A DNA stretch of 64,000 nucleotides. It comes from Candidatus Daviesbacteria bacterium. GTDB lineage: Bacteria > Patescibacteria > Microgenomatia > Daviesbacterales > UBA10151. The translations under genes were made by a program, and so were the position numbers. Every line of letters starts with the position of its first letter. Position 1 is the first letter of the stretch. Under the pieces are notes generated by a model. It was not told where the DNA came from and made no database searches. It was given only the letters and a program-made list of their open reading frames with translations. This document shows, piece after piece, positions 16,295 to 24,738 of the stretch. The stretch is from the NCBI GenBank assembly GCA_028687915.1, contig JAQTZF010000001.1, positions 310,001-374,000 of the forward strand. The letters run 5' to 3'.

Positions 16295-18883
16295 TCAGGT
16301 TAGACTCCCTGTGAGCCTATAATTAACGATATAAGGCAACAGATGATTCCCTGGGCAGTCTGTGGCTGCACCAGAAACCTCATGGTGTCCTAATACATTT
16401 TCTTTGGGAATATGGCGTTGCTTTCGAAGATCGTCTAAGAGTTGCTGTAGTGTGGCAAGCTGCGCTGCTGTCGGGTATTCTGTGTCAAATTCTCCGCATA
16501 CTACCACTCCGAGAGAGCGGTAGTTCATTTTGTTCGTGTCGGTGTGCGCTCCAACCTTGTTCTCTGGTCTACCTTCTATCAGTATACCATCTCCATCGAG
16601 CGCTCCGCCAATGAATTTATGATAGCCAATGTCTTCCCAGCCGTAGCCTATATGCGCGTTTTTAATGGTTATGAAATGTGTGCCGTCCCTTGCTGTCGCA
16701 GTGTGGTGGACGATGATGTATTCGGGATAGTTTGCTTTGTCATAAAAGGCTTTGTCCTGCTTAGTTGTTGTGGTTCGTCTTATTTTTTGCCAGGCAATCA
16801 CCAGCTGCGCTGCCCATTTTCCTGCGCCACCTTTGCTCCAGTCGACAATATACTTGATGTTTCCGCTGTTGCTGTGTTCGCTCTCGATAACCAGTCCCAG
16901 CTTTTGGGTTGCGTCTCCGATCCAACCAGCCCGATCCACAATTTCCTGGATGATTTCTTTTAATTCTGGCGATTCGTAGACGCTCTGGGCTGTCCAGTGA
17001 ACACCTGCTAACACGCCTCCCGACGCTGCTCCCAGCGCCCACTGTTTTTGTGCGGTGGTCTTTGGTCGCGTGGAAGGTCGGGTGCTGCCGTCGGTGGCGA
17101 ATACTGCAGCATTGTCTTCCGCGAAACCCTTAATAATGAAATTGCACATGCTATTGTTTTGGTTGTCACTGGTCACCAAAAGGCGAGCGAAGACGATCTG
17201 CGACCCTTTGGGAATCTGCACAGGGCTGAAAATAAAGCCCGCATCGTTGGGTGATTCTTCTGGCGAATATGTGCCATCGTCTCCACAGGTGATCCTGTTT
17301 TGAGAATAACCGCTCGGATACCAGACATTGTCTGGGAGCGCTCGATCTCGATAATCTTCCTCGCCATCGCGATCATTGAGCTGCAGGAAGGAGACATTGA
17401 CCTCTTTGTCGAAGTAGTAAATCTCCAGCTCGGCTTTGTCTTCTTCACCGCTTGAGCTATCCCAGCAGGTTTTTGAATTGCCTGCTGTGCTGGTGTCATC
17501 CTCGACCACGAATGCCATCGCATTGCCTGCCTTCCAGTCACTTTGTCTCACCAGTTCCTGGACGACCAGGAGAAGGTTCGGGGTTTGCACCCATTCGTTC
17601 ATTGTCCACTGTTTATAAATCTCCCAGGAGACGCTGGTCACTGTCTTTGCCCTAGTGCTGGGTTTGGTGGCGCTATTGAATGGCTTGGTGTCAATTTCCT
17701 TAATGCCTTTGATTCTCAGTTTGGTGGTGAATGCAGTCGCGTCAGTGGTCGCTGCCCTTAATCTCAACCTGGCGAACACAATCGTGGCATTCTTCGGGAC
17801 ATCGACATGGCGGAAGCGGAATGCTCCTGCGTAGGTTTTGCCTCCGTAATTACCCATTGTGATGATGTGGTTGGTGTTGCCGTCTTTATTCCAGACTCCG
17901 TCGCTGTCTTCTTTGCCATCATCGAGATTTTGGTCGATGATCCTTTTAATTTTGAGGACTTGGTTCTTTGATTTTTCAGTAGGAGTGATCGCTGGCTGGA
18001 TGAAGTAGCGCAATTCTTTTTCGATCAGATGTTCGGTGGTGATCCCATACTTGAGCTGTTTTTGGATCGGAGGAGGAGGCGTGACTGTGTATCTCAGGCT
18101 TTTGGTTATTTTGGCTGATGCTTTGGCGATGCAGTATTTGAGACTTTTTGTGATCGCTGCAGGCGTTGTCTTGATGTAGTATTTAAGCTGCTTTTGAATC
18201 AGAGAAACTCCTGGAAGATCGATGCGGTAGGTCAGGCTTTTGGTTACTGCTGCAGGAGTTGAATTGACCGCGTATCTCAACTGCTTCGGGAGATTGTAGG
18301 AATTGATCTGTGGTTCGAGATAGTAGGAGAGGGACTTTTCGATTTTCGTTGTCGATCCGAGTGTCACATCCAGCTCGGCTGCGTTTGCCTCGCCTGAGTT
18401 GTAGTCCCAAATCAGTTCGTAGTTGTTGCCTGGGCTGCCATTGTTTTCAATGACCAGCCCTATTGCACCACTGAAGCCTTCCTGGTTGACAATTTCCTGA
18501 ATGATAGTTTTGATGTCGGGTGACTCATACCAGTTGTTTAATGTCCAATCAGCGCCAGGACTCCATGCTACCGATGCGGTTGTTTTGGCGCGGGTAGAAG
18601 GTCGAGACGCTGATCCCCAGGTTGCTGGATCAGGTTCAAGAATGCCTCTGATAACAAGGACGGGGCGCTTGGTGGAATTGACCGCGCACTTTACTCTTAT
18701 TTTTGCTGCGAGAATGTTAGCTGCTTCGGCGATGCCAGTGTCATCGAATATAAGCCCCACATCACAGTCGCCAGTGCCGTCATGACCGATGGTGGACTGA
18801 TTGCCTGAGTAGCCGTTAGGATACCAATCTGTGCCATAATCTTCTTCGCCGTCGTCGGTATTGAGGAGGATTTCTTTGATCAC
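16295..18883 (-). CDS. Modular virion protein with C-terminal N-acetylmuramoyl-L-alanine amidase
   Basis: 862 residues. Three copies of a DNRLRE-like beta module (about 1-180, 305-490, 490-690) share DDGEED, RPSTRAKTTASV and WYESPDIKTIIQEIV-type motifs. Between copies 1 and 2 lie eight short units of form K-x-L-[RKST]-Y-x-[IV] (about 183-296). The C-terminus (about 700-862) is an Amidase_2/PGRP domain: zinc ligands in IVHHTATA, the conserved GYHKFIGG, and GHHEVSG...TDCPGN. It would cut the stem peptide from glycan strands, and as part of the virion could open the wall during entry. A fourth copy of the module is the separate gene at 20176. Confidence 0.85.
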   Translation of the reverse strand: MIKEILLNTDDGEEDYGTDWYPNGYSGNQSTIGHDGTGDCDVGLIFDDTGIAEAANILAAKIRVKCAVNSTKRPVLVIRGILEPDPATWGSASRPSTRAKTTASVAWSPGADWTLNNWYESPDIKTIIQEIVNQEGFSGAIGLVIENNGSPGNNYELIWDYNSGEANAAELDVTLGSTTKIEKSLSYYLEPQINSYNLPKQLRYAVNSTPAAVTKSLTYRIDLPGVSLIQKQLKYYIKTTPAAITKSLKYCIAKASAKITKSLRYTVTPPPPIQKQLKYGITTEHLIEKELRYFIQPAITPTEKSKNQVLKIKRIIDQNLDDGKEDSDGVWNKDGNTNHIITMGNYGGKTYAGAFRFRHVDVPKNATIVFARLRLRAATTDATAFTTKLRIKGIKEIDTKPFNSATKPSTRAKTVTSVSWEIYKQWTMNEWVQTPNLLLVVQELVRQSDWKAGNAMAFVVEDDTSTAGNSKTCWDSSSGEEDKAELEIYYFDKEVNVSFLQLNDRDGEEDYRDRALPDNVWYPSGYSQNRITCGDDGTYSPEESPNDAGFIFSPVQIPKGSQIVFARLLVTSDNQNNSMCNFIIKGFAEDNAAVFATDGSTRPSTRPKTTAQKQWALGAASGGVLAGVHWTAQSVYESPELKEIIQEIVDRAGWIGDATQKLGLVIESEHSNSGNIKYIVDWSKGGAGKWAAQLVIAWQKIRRTTTTKQDKAFYDKANYPEYIIVHHTATARDGTHFITIKNAHIGYGWEDIGYHKFIGGALDGDGILIEGRPENKVGAHTDTNKMNYRSLGVVVCGEFDTEYPTAAQLATLQQLLDDLRKQRHIPKENVLGHHEVSGAATDCPGNHLLPYIVNYRLTGSLT

Positions 18884-19290
18884 TGATCACCACCTCCTTC
18901 TTCGTCAATTAAAGCAATGCAGTCGTTTGGGTAAATACAGATCATTTTCTTGAGGCTTCTGCCTCTGTCGTCTTGAATTTTCCAGCCGAAGAAGTAGAGC
19001 TTGATCCAGTCTTTTCGCCCTGCGAGTCTCACATTGCGGTAAAAATGGATCAGGTCTGCTTTATTTTGGGGAATAAGAAGGCTGATGCCTTCGGGGTTTT
19101 TGTCCGAGACCATCTGGAATGATTCCAGTTGTGTTTGATCGATCTCTCTGAACTGATGAAAAATGCCAGTGTCGTCTTCGAACTGGCGGAGAATAGTGCC
19201 GTCTTTATAATGCGCCACCCATCGCCAGCGCTCGCGCTTGACGATTTCGGTTTTGCCTGTTTCTGGTCTGGTAAAAGTAAATGTTTGCAT
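18880..19290 (-). CDS. Phage protein of unknown function
   Basis: 136 residues, beta-rich N-terminus (TFTFTRPETGKTEIVKRERW) and a basic, aromatic middle. It overlaps the start of the amidase-module gene by 4 bases (translational coupling), so it may assist assembly of that protein. No domain recognised. Confidence 0.6.
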   Translation of the reverse strand: MQTFTFTRPETGKTEIVKRERWRWVAHYKDGTILRQFEDDTGIFHQFREIDQTQLESFQMVSDKNPEGISLLIPQNKADLIHFYRNVRLAGRKDWIKLYFFGWKIQDDRGRSLKKMICIYPNDCIALIDEEGGGDQ

Positions 19291-19304
19291 TGTATTGCTA
19301 GAAG

Positions 19305-19330
19305 GCGCATTGTATTGCGCTTTTTTCTTT
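19305..19330 (+). terminator. Plus-strand rho-independent terminator inside the late operon
   Basis: GCGCA-TTGTAT-TGCGC hairpin followed by TTTTTTCTTT in the + direction. No + strand gene lies upstream for 14 kb, so it would stop antisense transcription. In the - direction no U-tract follows the stem. Confidence 0.5.
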
Positions 19331-19351
19331 TAATTTCTCGATCCCTGGCTT

Positions 19352-19855
19352 TTATGCCACCTCGTCATACTGATAATTCAGTGTGCTGGTTGAGCCTGCC
19401 ACATCGCCCGCGTCTGTTTGCATCTGATGCACTAAGTAGTCGGAATAACCAGCTGCTGTCAATTCGCCTGCGAGAGACCCTCCGATGCCTAAGTTTGCCG
19501 TTGCTGGCTCGCTTGATGGCATCACTTGGTCAGCTACTGTGGAGAGGTCATCTGTCGGGGTCGCGAAGGCTTCAGCGCCACCATATGAAGCTGTCCTGGC
19601 GTTGGTCTTGTGTGCTGCAGCGCCTCCTAGTGCGCCTGTTCTCCACACCTTCAAGTTGTGAATCTTTGACGATCCACCCATTGCCGTGACTTCCAGCTTC
19701 TGCCATTTCTCAAAGGAATTCTCCCCTGGGACGATAGGGTTGGCGACTGGGTCGAGGTTGGCTTGATCGACACTACCCATATCGGTATCACCGATGTTCG
19801 TAGTCTCGGTTGCGCCAGCTCCGTTATATTCGTTTATTCTTACTGATGCTGCCAT
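19352..19855 (-). CDS. Phage virion protein, unknown family
   Basis: 167 residues, Gly/Ala/Thr-rich and beta-rich, beginning MAASVRINEYNGAGATET, without charged clusters or membrane segments. Composition and place among capsid-linked genes suggest a structural, perhaps decoration or spike-base, protein. No family recognised. Confidence 0.6.
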   Translation of the reverse strand: MAASVRINEYNGAGATETTNIGDTDMGSVDQANLDPVANPIVPGENSFEKWQKLEVTAMGGSSKIHNLKVWRTGALGGAAAHKTNARTASYGGAEAFATPTDDLSTVADQVMPSSEPATANLGIGGSLAGELTAAGYSDYLVHQMQTDAGDVAGSTSTLNYQYDEVA

Positions 19856-19866
19856 AGTTTTTTTAT

Positions 19867-20145
19867 TTAATGTCGAGGAGGTCTAGCTCCTTTTTTTTCT
19901 GGGACATCGAGCTTGATGTTATATCTGGCGTTGGCTTTCATTCCGATCACACCCATGATCTTTCGAAGTGCCATGATCGTGCTGCCTGCCTTGCCAATCA
20001 CTAAGCCCGCATCTTTTTCGTCAAGTTTGACTAAAAGAAGCACTCCCATCTCGTCGACTTTGCGCTCAACTGTCACTTTCTCTGGCTCGTCAACAAAGGC
20101 TTTTATGATTTGCTCTAATAATGTTGCGTCTGTGCTTTCTTGCAT
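19867..20145 (-). CDS. KhpA-like KH-domain RNA-binding protein
   Basis: 92 residues covering a single type-II KH fold. The nucleic-acid-binding GxxG loop is GKAG at 51-54 within VIGKAGSTIMALRKIMG, and the N-terminal helix EQIIKAFVDEPEKVTVE matches the KhpA/YlqC family. In bacteria KhpA pairs with KhpB as an RNA chaperone. A copy in the virion operon of a phage, preceded by a clear GGAGGTGA Shine-Dalgarno, is unusual. It may act on phage or host RNA late in infection, or be packaged; both are inference. Family call is strong. Confidence 0.85.
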   Translation of the reverse strand: MQESTDATLLEQIIKAFVDEPEKVTVERKVDEMGVLLLVKLDEKDAGLVIGKAGSTIMALRKIMGVIGMKANARYNIKLDVPEKKGARPPRH

Positions 20146-20175
20146 TCTGTTTTCACCTCCTTTAGGTTTTTAATT

Positions 20176-20763
20176 TTATAAATCTGGTTCTAGTGTCAAT
20201 ATCAGCTGGGCTGCGTTGGCTGCCCCACTGTTAAAGTCATAGATATTTTCGTAATTGTTTGCTGGACTGCTGTTGTCCTCGATCACCAGCCCGATTGCCT
20301 TATTCGTGAATTCTGTCTGATCGATAATTTCCTGAATGATTGCCTTAATGTCAGGGCTTTCATACCAGGTGTTTTGCACCCAGTCTGCTCCAGGAATCCA
20401 GGCTACTGTCGCTGTCGTTTTCGGTTGCTGTGATGGTCGGTGAGTGGCGTCGAAACTCAAGGTGCTGGTTTGCTTAATCCCTTTGATGATCAGGTTGGGT
20501 CGCTTGGTTGAATTGACGGCTGATTTCACTCTCAACTTGGCACTGGTGATCTTCACATTGTTGGGGAGTAGAGGTCTTAAGAACCTGAACCCTGCATCGT
20601 TGCTGCCAGTATTGTCATTACCCATCGAAATCTGGTTACTTCCGTAACCATTCGGGTAGAAAGTTGTGTCGTAGTCTTCCTCGCCGTCATCTGAGTTGAC
20701 GATGATTCTGAGCTTCGAAAACATCCTTCTTATGTTGACTAGCGATGGTTTGAATTTAGACAT
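20176..20763 (-). CDS. Stand-alone DNRLRE-like beta module, virion protein
   Basis: 195 residues forming one copy of the module found three times in the 16295-18883 protein: DDGEEDYDTTFYPNGYGSNQ, KCAVNSTKRP-type strand, RPSQQPKTTATVAW and WYESPDIKAIIQEI. A basic N-terminal 15 residues are extra. The similarity is strong enough to indicate recent duplication within the phage. DNRLRE-type domains are beta-sandwiches of surface proteins; here a virion surface or adhesion role is likely. Confidence 0.7.
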   Translation of the reverse strand: MSKFKPSLVNIRRMFSKLRIIVNSDDGEEDYDTTFYPNGYGSNQISMGNDNTGSNDAGFRFLRPLLPNNVKITSAKLRVKSAVNSTKRPNLIIKGIKQTSTLSFDATHRPSQQPKTTATVAWIPGADWVQNTWYESPDIKAIIQEIIDQTEFTNKAIGLVIEDNSSPANNYENIYDFNSGAANAAQLILTLEPDL

Positions 20764-20769
20764 AGTTTT

Positions 20770-21060
20770 TTATTGCTCTGCTATAATTTCGACGACCTGC
20801 GCTGCGACGCTAGAACTTAGGACGACCTGGGTCGTGCCTTTGATTCGCAGACTCACGCTATCTCCTGGATTATCCAGGGTGAATGGCGCTGCCTTGCTCG
20901 TTGCGTCGTCATGAGCGACTAAAATCGCGCCAGTGTTTCCTGCTTTCGACTTGATAACCACTTCGCATCCCTCACCGACGGACATTTCAGGCAATGGATA
21001 CCATGTGCCTGCGTTAGTCAGCGTTAAATTAGCTGTAGTAAATAAAGGTCTACTGTTCAT
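20770..21060 (-). CDS. Small beta-rich virion protein
   Basis: 96 residues with alternating hydrophobic strands (TANLTLTNAGTWYPLPE, VVIKSKAGNTGAILV, QVVLSSSVAAQVVEII). Size and composition fit a head-decoration or spike protein in the capsid operon; no named family recognised. Confidence 0.55.
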   Translation of the reverse strand: MNSRPLFTTANLTLTNAGTWYPLPEMSVGEGCEVVIKSKAGNTGAILVAHDDATSKAAPFTLDNPGDSVSLRIKGTTQVVLSSSVAAQVVEIIAEQ

Positions 21061-21076
21061 ATTTTTTTAAGCCTTA

Positions 21077-21673
21077 TTAAAATTTCGGCTGATCAGCTGT
21101 GCTTCTGATTCCTGAGACTGCTTTTGGCTTATCCGAATCTTCAGCTTGTCCTTTGGCTGCCATCTCTTTCTTAGTTACCGCTGCTTCTCTGGCTGCGAGT
21201 TCTTTCTCGCGCTGCTCAAGGTCTTTATACTGCGCTGCAATCAATTCATTGCTGGCTTTACCTTGATCTTTTCTGTTGATCTTAGTGAAAGCATTGCCGT
21301 TGTTGGCGTGGTTATCTAGGAACTCGATCTCATCTGGATCGCTGGTTCGGTAGACACCCTCATGAAATTGGATCGAAGACCCTGGGACTGTGATAATTCT
21401 GCCGTTCACCTCTTTGGTGTAGGACGACCTATTCACCAGTCGCAATTCGAGATACTTCGAGATATAGACTTCTTGCTGCGGTTTTTCGCTTTTGGCTGAT
21501 TTCTCAGTTTTTGGTTTGTCTTTAGGCATATTTTCACCCCCTTCCTGGGCTTCCTTAAGACGAGCGATTAACTCGTCCTTTTTCCCATCTTTCGGCACGC
21601 CGAGTTTCTTGGCTTCCGCCCAGAGTTCTGGCATAGACATTTCTTCTAATGTTTTATTTTCTGTGTCGCTCAT
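21077..21673 (-). CDS. SAP-domain phage protein
   Basis: 198 residues. The N-terminus (about 11-43) is a SAP-like helix-extension-helix (MSMPELWAEAKKLGV, KDELIARLKEAQ), a DNA-binding motif. A Lys-rich linker and a beta region (about 70-125) follow, with a charged helix (about 140-175) at the end. It is directly downstream of the capsid gene. Head-completion proteins in other phages carry similar SAP-like starts; exact role unknown. Confidence 0.6.
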   Translation of the reverse strand: MSDTENKTLEEMSMPELWAEAKKLGVPKDGKKDELIARLKEAQEGGENMPKDKPKTEKSAKSEKPQQEVYISKYLELRLVNRSSYTKEVNGRIITVPGSSIQFHEGVYRTSDPDEIEFLDNHANNGNAFTKINRKDQGKASNELIAAQYKDLEQREKELAAREAAVTKKEMAAKGQAEDSDKPKAVSGIRSTADQPKF

Positions 21674-21729
21674 CTTTTGTCACCTTCTTTCATTTTTTAA
21701 TTTATAATTTCGATTTTCCTTTTTAAGGT

Positions 21730-21756
21730 TGCCAGAGTGATTACGCTCACCCCTGG
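21730..21756 (-). other. Hairpin downstream of the capsid gene
   Basis: On the - strand GCCAG...CTGGC closes an inner stem (GGTGA/TCACT) between the capsid stop and the SAP gene. No U-run follows, so it is more likely an mRNA-stabilising or processing hairpin than a terminator. Confidence 0.4.
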
Positions 21757-21757
21757 C

Positions 21758-21820
21758 TTAAGCGACTGCACTGAGTAATAAAGTGTGCAATGACTTCAGT
21801 TTTCGAATCCTTTTAGGCAT
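21758..21820 (-). CDS. Possible 20-residue peptide after the capsid gene
   Basis: ATG at 21820 with a GAAAGGA Shine-Dalgarno 5-6 bases upstream encodes 20 basic and hydrophobic residues (MPKRIRKLKSL...). It occupies the otherwise empty 169-base gap after the capsid gene and ends just before the hairpin at 21730-21756. It could be real or chance; too short for any family call. Confidence 0.3.
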   Translation of the reverse strand: MPKRIRKLKSLHTLLLSAVA

Positions 21821-21842
21821 AGCTTTCCTTTCAATTTTTAAC

Positions 21843-23030
21843 TTAGAGTGCGCCCATGCTCATGATGGCGTGACGACTCGTTTGTTCCATTTGCAATCCA
21901 ACTTCGCTCAAATACTCATCGACCTGGCTATCTTCTCCATTCGCCTGACGATTGGTCAGGAGTTTGGTGTCTCGGTTACTGAGGTAGCGGTAGGTCAGAC
22001 ATTCCATATCAAGTCCGATGGCGTAGTTCCCATAGGTCGTTCCAGTCAATAGCGGATGCTTGATGATATGCACTGTGCCGTGTGGCGAGTTGTAAGTCAC
22101 AATCCTAAGCCCGTAGGCTTTGTCTGCTGCCATTACTTGGAGTTTCCCTTTCGCCCATCCATTGATCATCGAGACCACTGCTGCCGATGAGAAAAGATAC
22201 TTCTCTGAATTTCCGTGTGCGAACAAGCTCTCCAACCATGTCTCAAACTCTGCTTCCGTGTCTACATTCGCGGTAGAGTAGGTAGTTATCCTGCTCAAAA
22301 TACCTGCTGTGAAGCGTTTCGGATGCGTTCCACTGGTTACGATTCCTCTCTTTCCGAATAAGAATGCTCGCTCAATATCGATCATGTGTTCGATACCTTT
22401 CTTGCGTCTCTGATAGTCAAAGTCATTTTCCTTCGTCCACATCTTGCTGTTCTTGGCTGTTTCAGTGATACCGATTGGCGTTCTGAAGATTTGGGCATAT
22501 CCGTAGACTTCTGCTGCTAGGGTCGACTTGATGGCTCTCAAGGTCGCACCTTCCTCATTCACATTTCCGATCAACCAAACATCGCCTGCTGCGGATGCAG
22601 CTGCGCCTGTTGCCCCTCCTAACTCTGCTCCTACCACGACTGTATCGACATCGGTTACCGATTGCACTTCAAATACCCATTTCTGCGCTGCGACCATGAT
22701 CACATCTCCTGCCTGGAGATACTGAGTTTGTGCTGTCAAGGTCAAGTTGCCTCCGTCTGGGTCGACATTTCCTGAACCTGTGAGTTGTCTCTTTCCGAAT
22801 TCGTCTTCAAACCACTTAAATTGAGGATCGATTGTCTCGACCTTTTTCATGGCTTTGCCCTGTTTCGTCACTGGGTCTTTCCCCGCGTTGGTCAATATCG
22901 CTAAAAGCGGATACTGATTGACATCCAAAAGCGAAATGACATCTGCGACATCGTATTTACGAGTCGGCATTGCCGTCGCTGACGCTGGTGCTGTGTTTGT
23001 TCCTCTGATTCCTGTTGCTGATGCTGACAT
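21843..23030 (-). CDS. Major capsid protein, SU10-like (DUF5309 type)
   Basis: 395 residues. The N-terminal segment DVADVISLLDVNQYPLLAILTNAGKDP, the middle FRTPIGITETAKNS and DIERAFLFGKRG, and the C-terminal MECLTYRYLSNRDTKLLTNRQ fit the SU10/DUF5309 group of HK97-fold capsid proteins. Position supports this: it follows the scaffold gene at 23078, with a strong GGGGGTGA Shine-Dalgarno. It forms the icosahedral shell. SU10-type capsids occur in podoviruses, in line with the missing tail-tube genes. Confidence 0.82.
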   Translation of the reverse strand: MSASATGIRGTNTAPASATAMPTRKYDVADVISLLDVNQYPLLAILTNAGKDPVTKQGKAMKKVETIDPQFKWFEDEFGKRQLTGSGNVDPDGGNLTLTAQTQYLQAGDVIMVAAQKWVFEVQSVTDVDTVVVGAELGGATGAAASAAGDVWLIGNVNEEGATLRAIKSTLAAEVYGYAQIFRTPIGITETAKNSKMWTKENDFDYQRRKKGIEHMIDIERAFLFGKRGIVTSGTHPKRFTAGILSRITTYSTANVDTEAEFETWLESLFAHGNSEKYLFSSAAVVSMINGWAKGKLQVMAADKAYGLRIVTYNSPHGTVHIIKHPLLTGTTYGNYAIGLDMECLTYRYLSNRDTKLLTNRQANGEDSQVDEYLSEVGLQMEQTSRHAIMSMGAL

Positions 23031-23077
23031 ATATTTTTTTCACCCCCTTTCTTTTTTAATAACTATAGGGGGGGTTA

Positions 23078-23920
23078 TTAAATTCCTAACCCTCCTAGAG
23101 GGCTGTTTTGACCGCTACCTCCGAGAGCTTTCTGGATGCGTTGTGATTCGGCATCCGAGCCGTCGGGTTTAGTCGGAGCGCCCGCTCCGCTCTCCACTTG
23201 AGCCTTTGCTTTTTTGAGGCGGCTCTTTTCCTCATCTGATAATTGTTCAGATTCACCTTCACCCTTGCCCTTGTTTTTGCCTAAGAAGGCATCAACTTGA
23301 AGGCAAGCGTCTTTGAGAGGTATGACAGTGCCTTTGGCACTGGCTGCCTCGATAATGGCTAATACCATTTTTCTGTAATCGGGATCGCCGAGATTGTGTT
23401 CTTTCTTTGCGTCAGCGATCTCTTTGCGAACTGCACTTTGCACTTTGCTCTGACTCTCTATGGTCTTTTTGACCCCTTCGTCGATTCGAGAGAGAACCCA
23501 TTTTGCAAAATCGGATGGTGTCATTTTCTGCAGTTCTTCGGCTGTTGGGACAGTGAGTTCGTCTTCTTCCTTATCTTTGTTTTTATCCTTATCGTCGCCC
23601 TCGTCGTCTTTACCTTTGCCCTTCGCAGCATCGGCGTTTGCCTTGCGCTGGTCTTTGAGCATTTTGATGACTTCTTCGCGGGATTTACCTTTGAATTCGT
23701 CCTCCTCGCCTTCGTCAGAACCCTCACCCTCACCCTCGCCTTCACCTTCGCCGTTTTCGTTTTCTTCCTGACCCTCGCCCTCACCACCCTTATTTTCTTC
23801 TTCGCCTTCCTTGCCTTTGTTCTCGTCCTCATTTTCACCACCCTCATCCGCGCCCTCATCAGGCTCGTTTAAGAGTTTCTCTAATTCTGTTTGTTCTTCT
23901 TTGTTTTTATCTTCTGGCAT
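23078..23920 (-). CDS. Capsid scaffolding protein
   Basis: 280 residues. The N-terminal third is extremely acidic (runs of Glu, Gly and Asp up to about residue 120, with GEGEGEGEG), then helical (about 125-215), with a charged C-terminus. An acidic, helical protein immediately upstream of the capsid gene is the typical scaffold, which guides shell assembly and leaves before DNA packaging. The repeats at DNA level (23720-23860) explain the long spurious open frames on the other strand. Confidence 0.75.
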   Translation of the reverse strand: MPEDKNKEEQTELEKLLNEPDEGADEGGENEDENKGKEGEEENKGGEGEGQEENENGEGEGEGEGEGSDEGEEDEFKGKSREEVIKMLKDQRKANADAAKGKGKDDEGDDKDKNKDKEEDELTVPTAEELQKMTPSDFAKWVLSRIDEGVKKTIESQSKVQSAVRKEIADAKKEHNLGDPDYRKMVLAIIEAASAKGTVIPLKDACLQVDAFLGKNKGKGEGESEQLSDEEKSRLKKAKAQVESGAGAPTKPDGSDAESQRIQKALGGSGQNSPLGGLGI

Positions 23921-23931
23921 AGTTTTTTACC

Positions 23932-24147
23932 TCATTTTGATAACTGTTTGCTAAATTCTTTTGACCTAGTTATCGATACTTTGCAGACCTTGATGGCTGC
24001 AGTCTTTTTGTCTTCTCCAGCTTTCGGCTTAAAATCTGGGTCTGCCATTAAGCGCTTCACACAGGCATCGATGCTGGCATCGACTTTTTGCCCTGTCTTT
24101 GTGCCTTCCTCCCATTTTTTTGTTTTACCTTTTATTCCGAATGGCAT
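23932..24147 (-). CDS. Small basic phage protein
   Basis: 71 residues, Lys-rich, beginning MPFGIKGKTKKWEEGTK, with a helical core containing two Cys (DACVKRLM, AIKVCKVS). This form is seen near portal and scaffold genes of several phages, but no function is known to me. Start 15 bases upstream of the scaffold operon unit, with poor Shine-Dalgarno. Confidence 0.55.
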   Translation of the reverse strand: MPFGIKGKTKKWEEGTKTGQKVDASIDACVKRLMADPDFKPKAGEDKKTAAIKVCKVSITRSKEFSKQLSK

Positions 24148-24153
24148 AGTTTT

Positions 24154-24474
24154 TTATTCTTCGGCGGTGTCGGAGGGGAGAGCAATGCCTCCCTCGTTCT
24201 CACCGAGACCTCCTAATTTGATCTCGCCGTCAAGGACTCCCTGTAGAACTTCTACTAAGTCCTTGAGTGCAGTATCAAAACTAACTAACTTTTCGTCTTT
24301 GTTAGCGTCCCAACCTCCGCAGTAGGCTTGCCTGGCTGCTGATACGGCATCTTCGACAATGTGCCATTTCTTGCGTCTGTCTTCTTTTGCCTGGTCTTTC
24401 TTAAACTTGGCAAGCACCACATTGTCGGTGGTGTTTTTTTCCTCTGGTTTTTTATTTTTGTTTTCGTCTGCCAT
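24154..24474 (-). CDS. Small phage protein, unknown
   Basis: 106 residues. A charged N-terminus is followed by a helical segment (DRRKKWHIVEDAVSAARQAYC) and an acidic C-terminus rich in Gly. The C-terminal half resembles that of the 24739 gene (DTALKDLVEVLQGVLDGE versus NVLDSLTATLTDIKNAE), so the two may be paralogues. No function recognised. Confidence 0.55.
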   Translation of the reverse strand: MADENKNKKPEEKNTTDNVVLAKFKKDQAKEDRRKKWHIVEDAVSAARQAYCGGWDANKDEKLVSFDTALKDLVEVLQGVLDGEIKLGGLGENEGGIALPSDTAEE

Positions 24475-24478
24475 ATTT

Positions 24479-24733
24479 TTATTGATTCCTGACGGCTTCG
24501 GCTGCTTCGACTTTTTCTTTCTGTGCAGTCTCTACCATGCTTAGAACTTTGTTATAAGCCTTGATCGCTCCTCGGTGTTCTTTTATTTCGTTGTCGGGAC
24601 AGTCGAGGAGGTCGTCTGTCTCGATCTTTGCTTCTGCTTCGATCTGACTTTTAATGATCTGCCAGCCTTCTGTCTGGGTCATTTCCCAGACTCGCTGTCC
24701 TTGCTCTAGTTTTTCCTCATTCGTTTTGCTCAT
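24479..24733 (-). CDS. Small helical phage protein
   Basis: 84 residues, charged and all-helical (EKLEQGQRVWEMTQTEGWQIIKSQIEAE is split over two helices), C-terminus coiled-coil-like. It lies in the string of four small genes between the portal and scaffold. Head assembly accessory is the best guess. Confidence 0.55.
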   Translation of the reverse strand: MSKTNEEKLEQGQRVWEMTQTEGWQIIKSQIEAEAKIETDDLLDCPDNEIKEHRGAIKAYNKVLSMVETAQKEKVEAAEAVRNQ

Positions 24734-24738
24734 AGCGT

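Noticed and set aside
23396..23872. Hydrophobic + strand frames opposite the scaffold gene
   Set aside because: Produced by the Glu/Gly/Lys-rich repeats of the scaffold gene read on the other strand.
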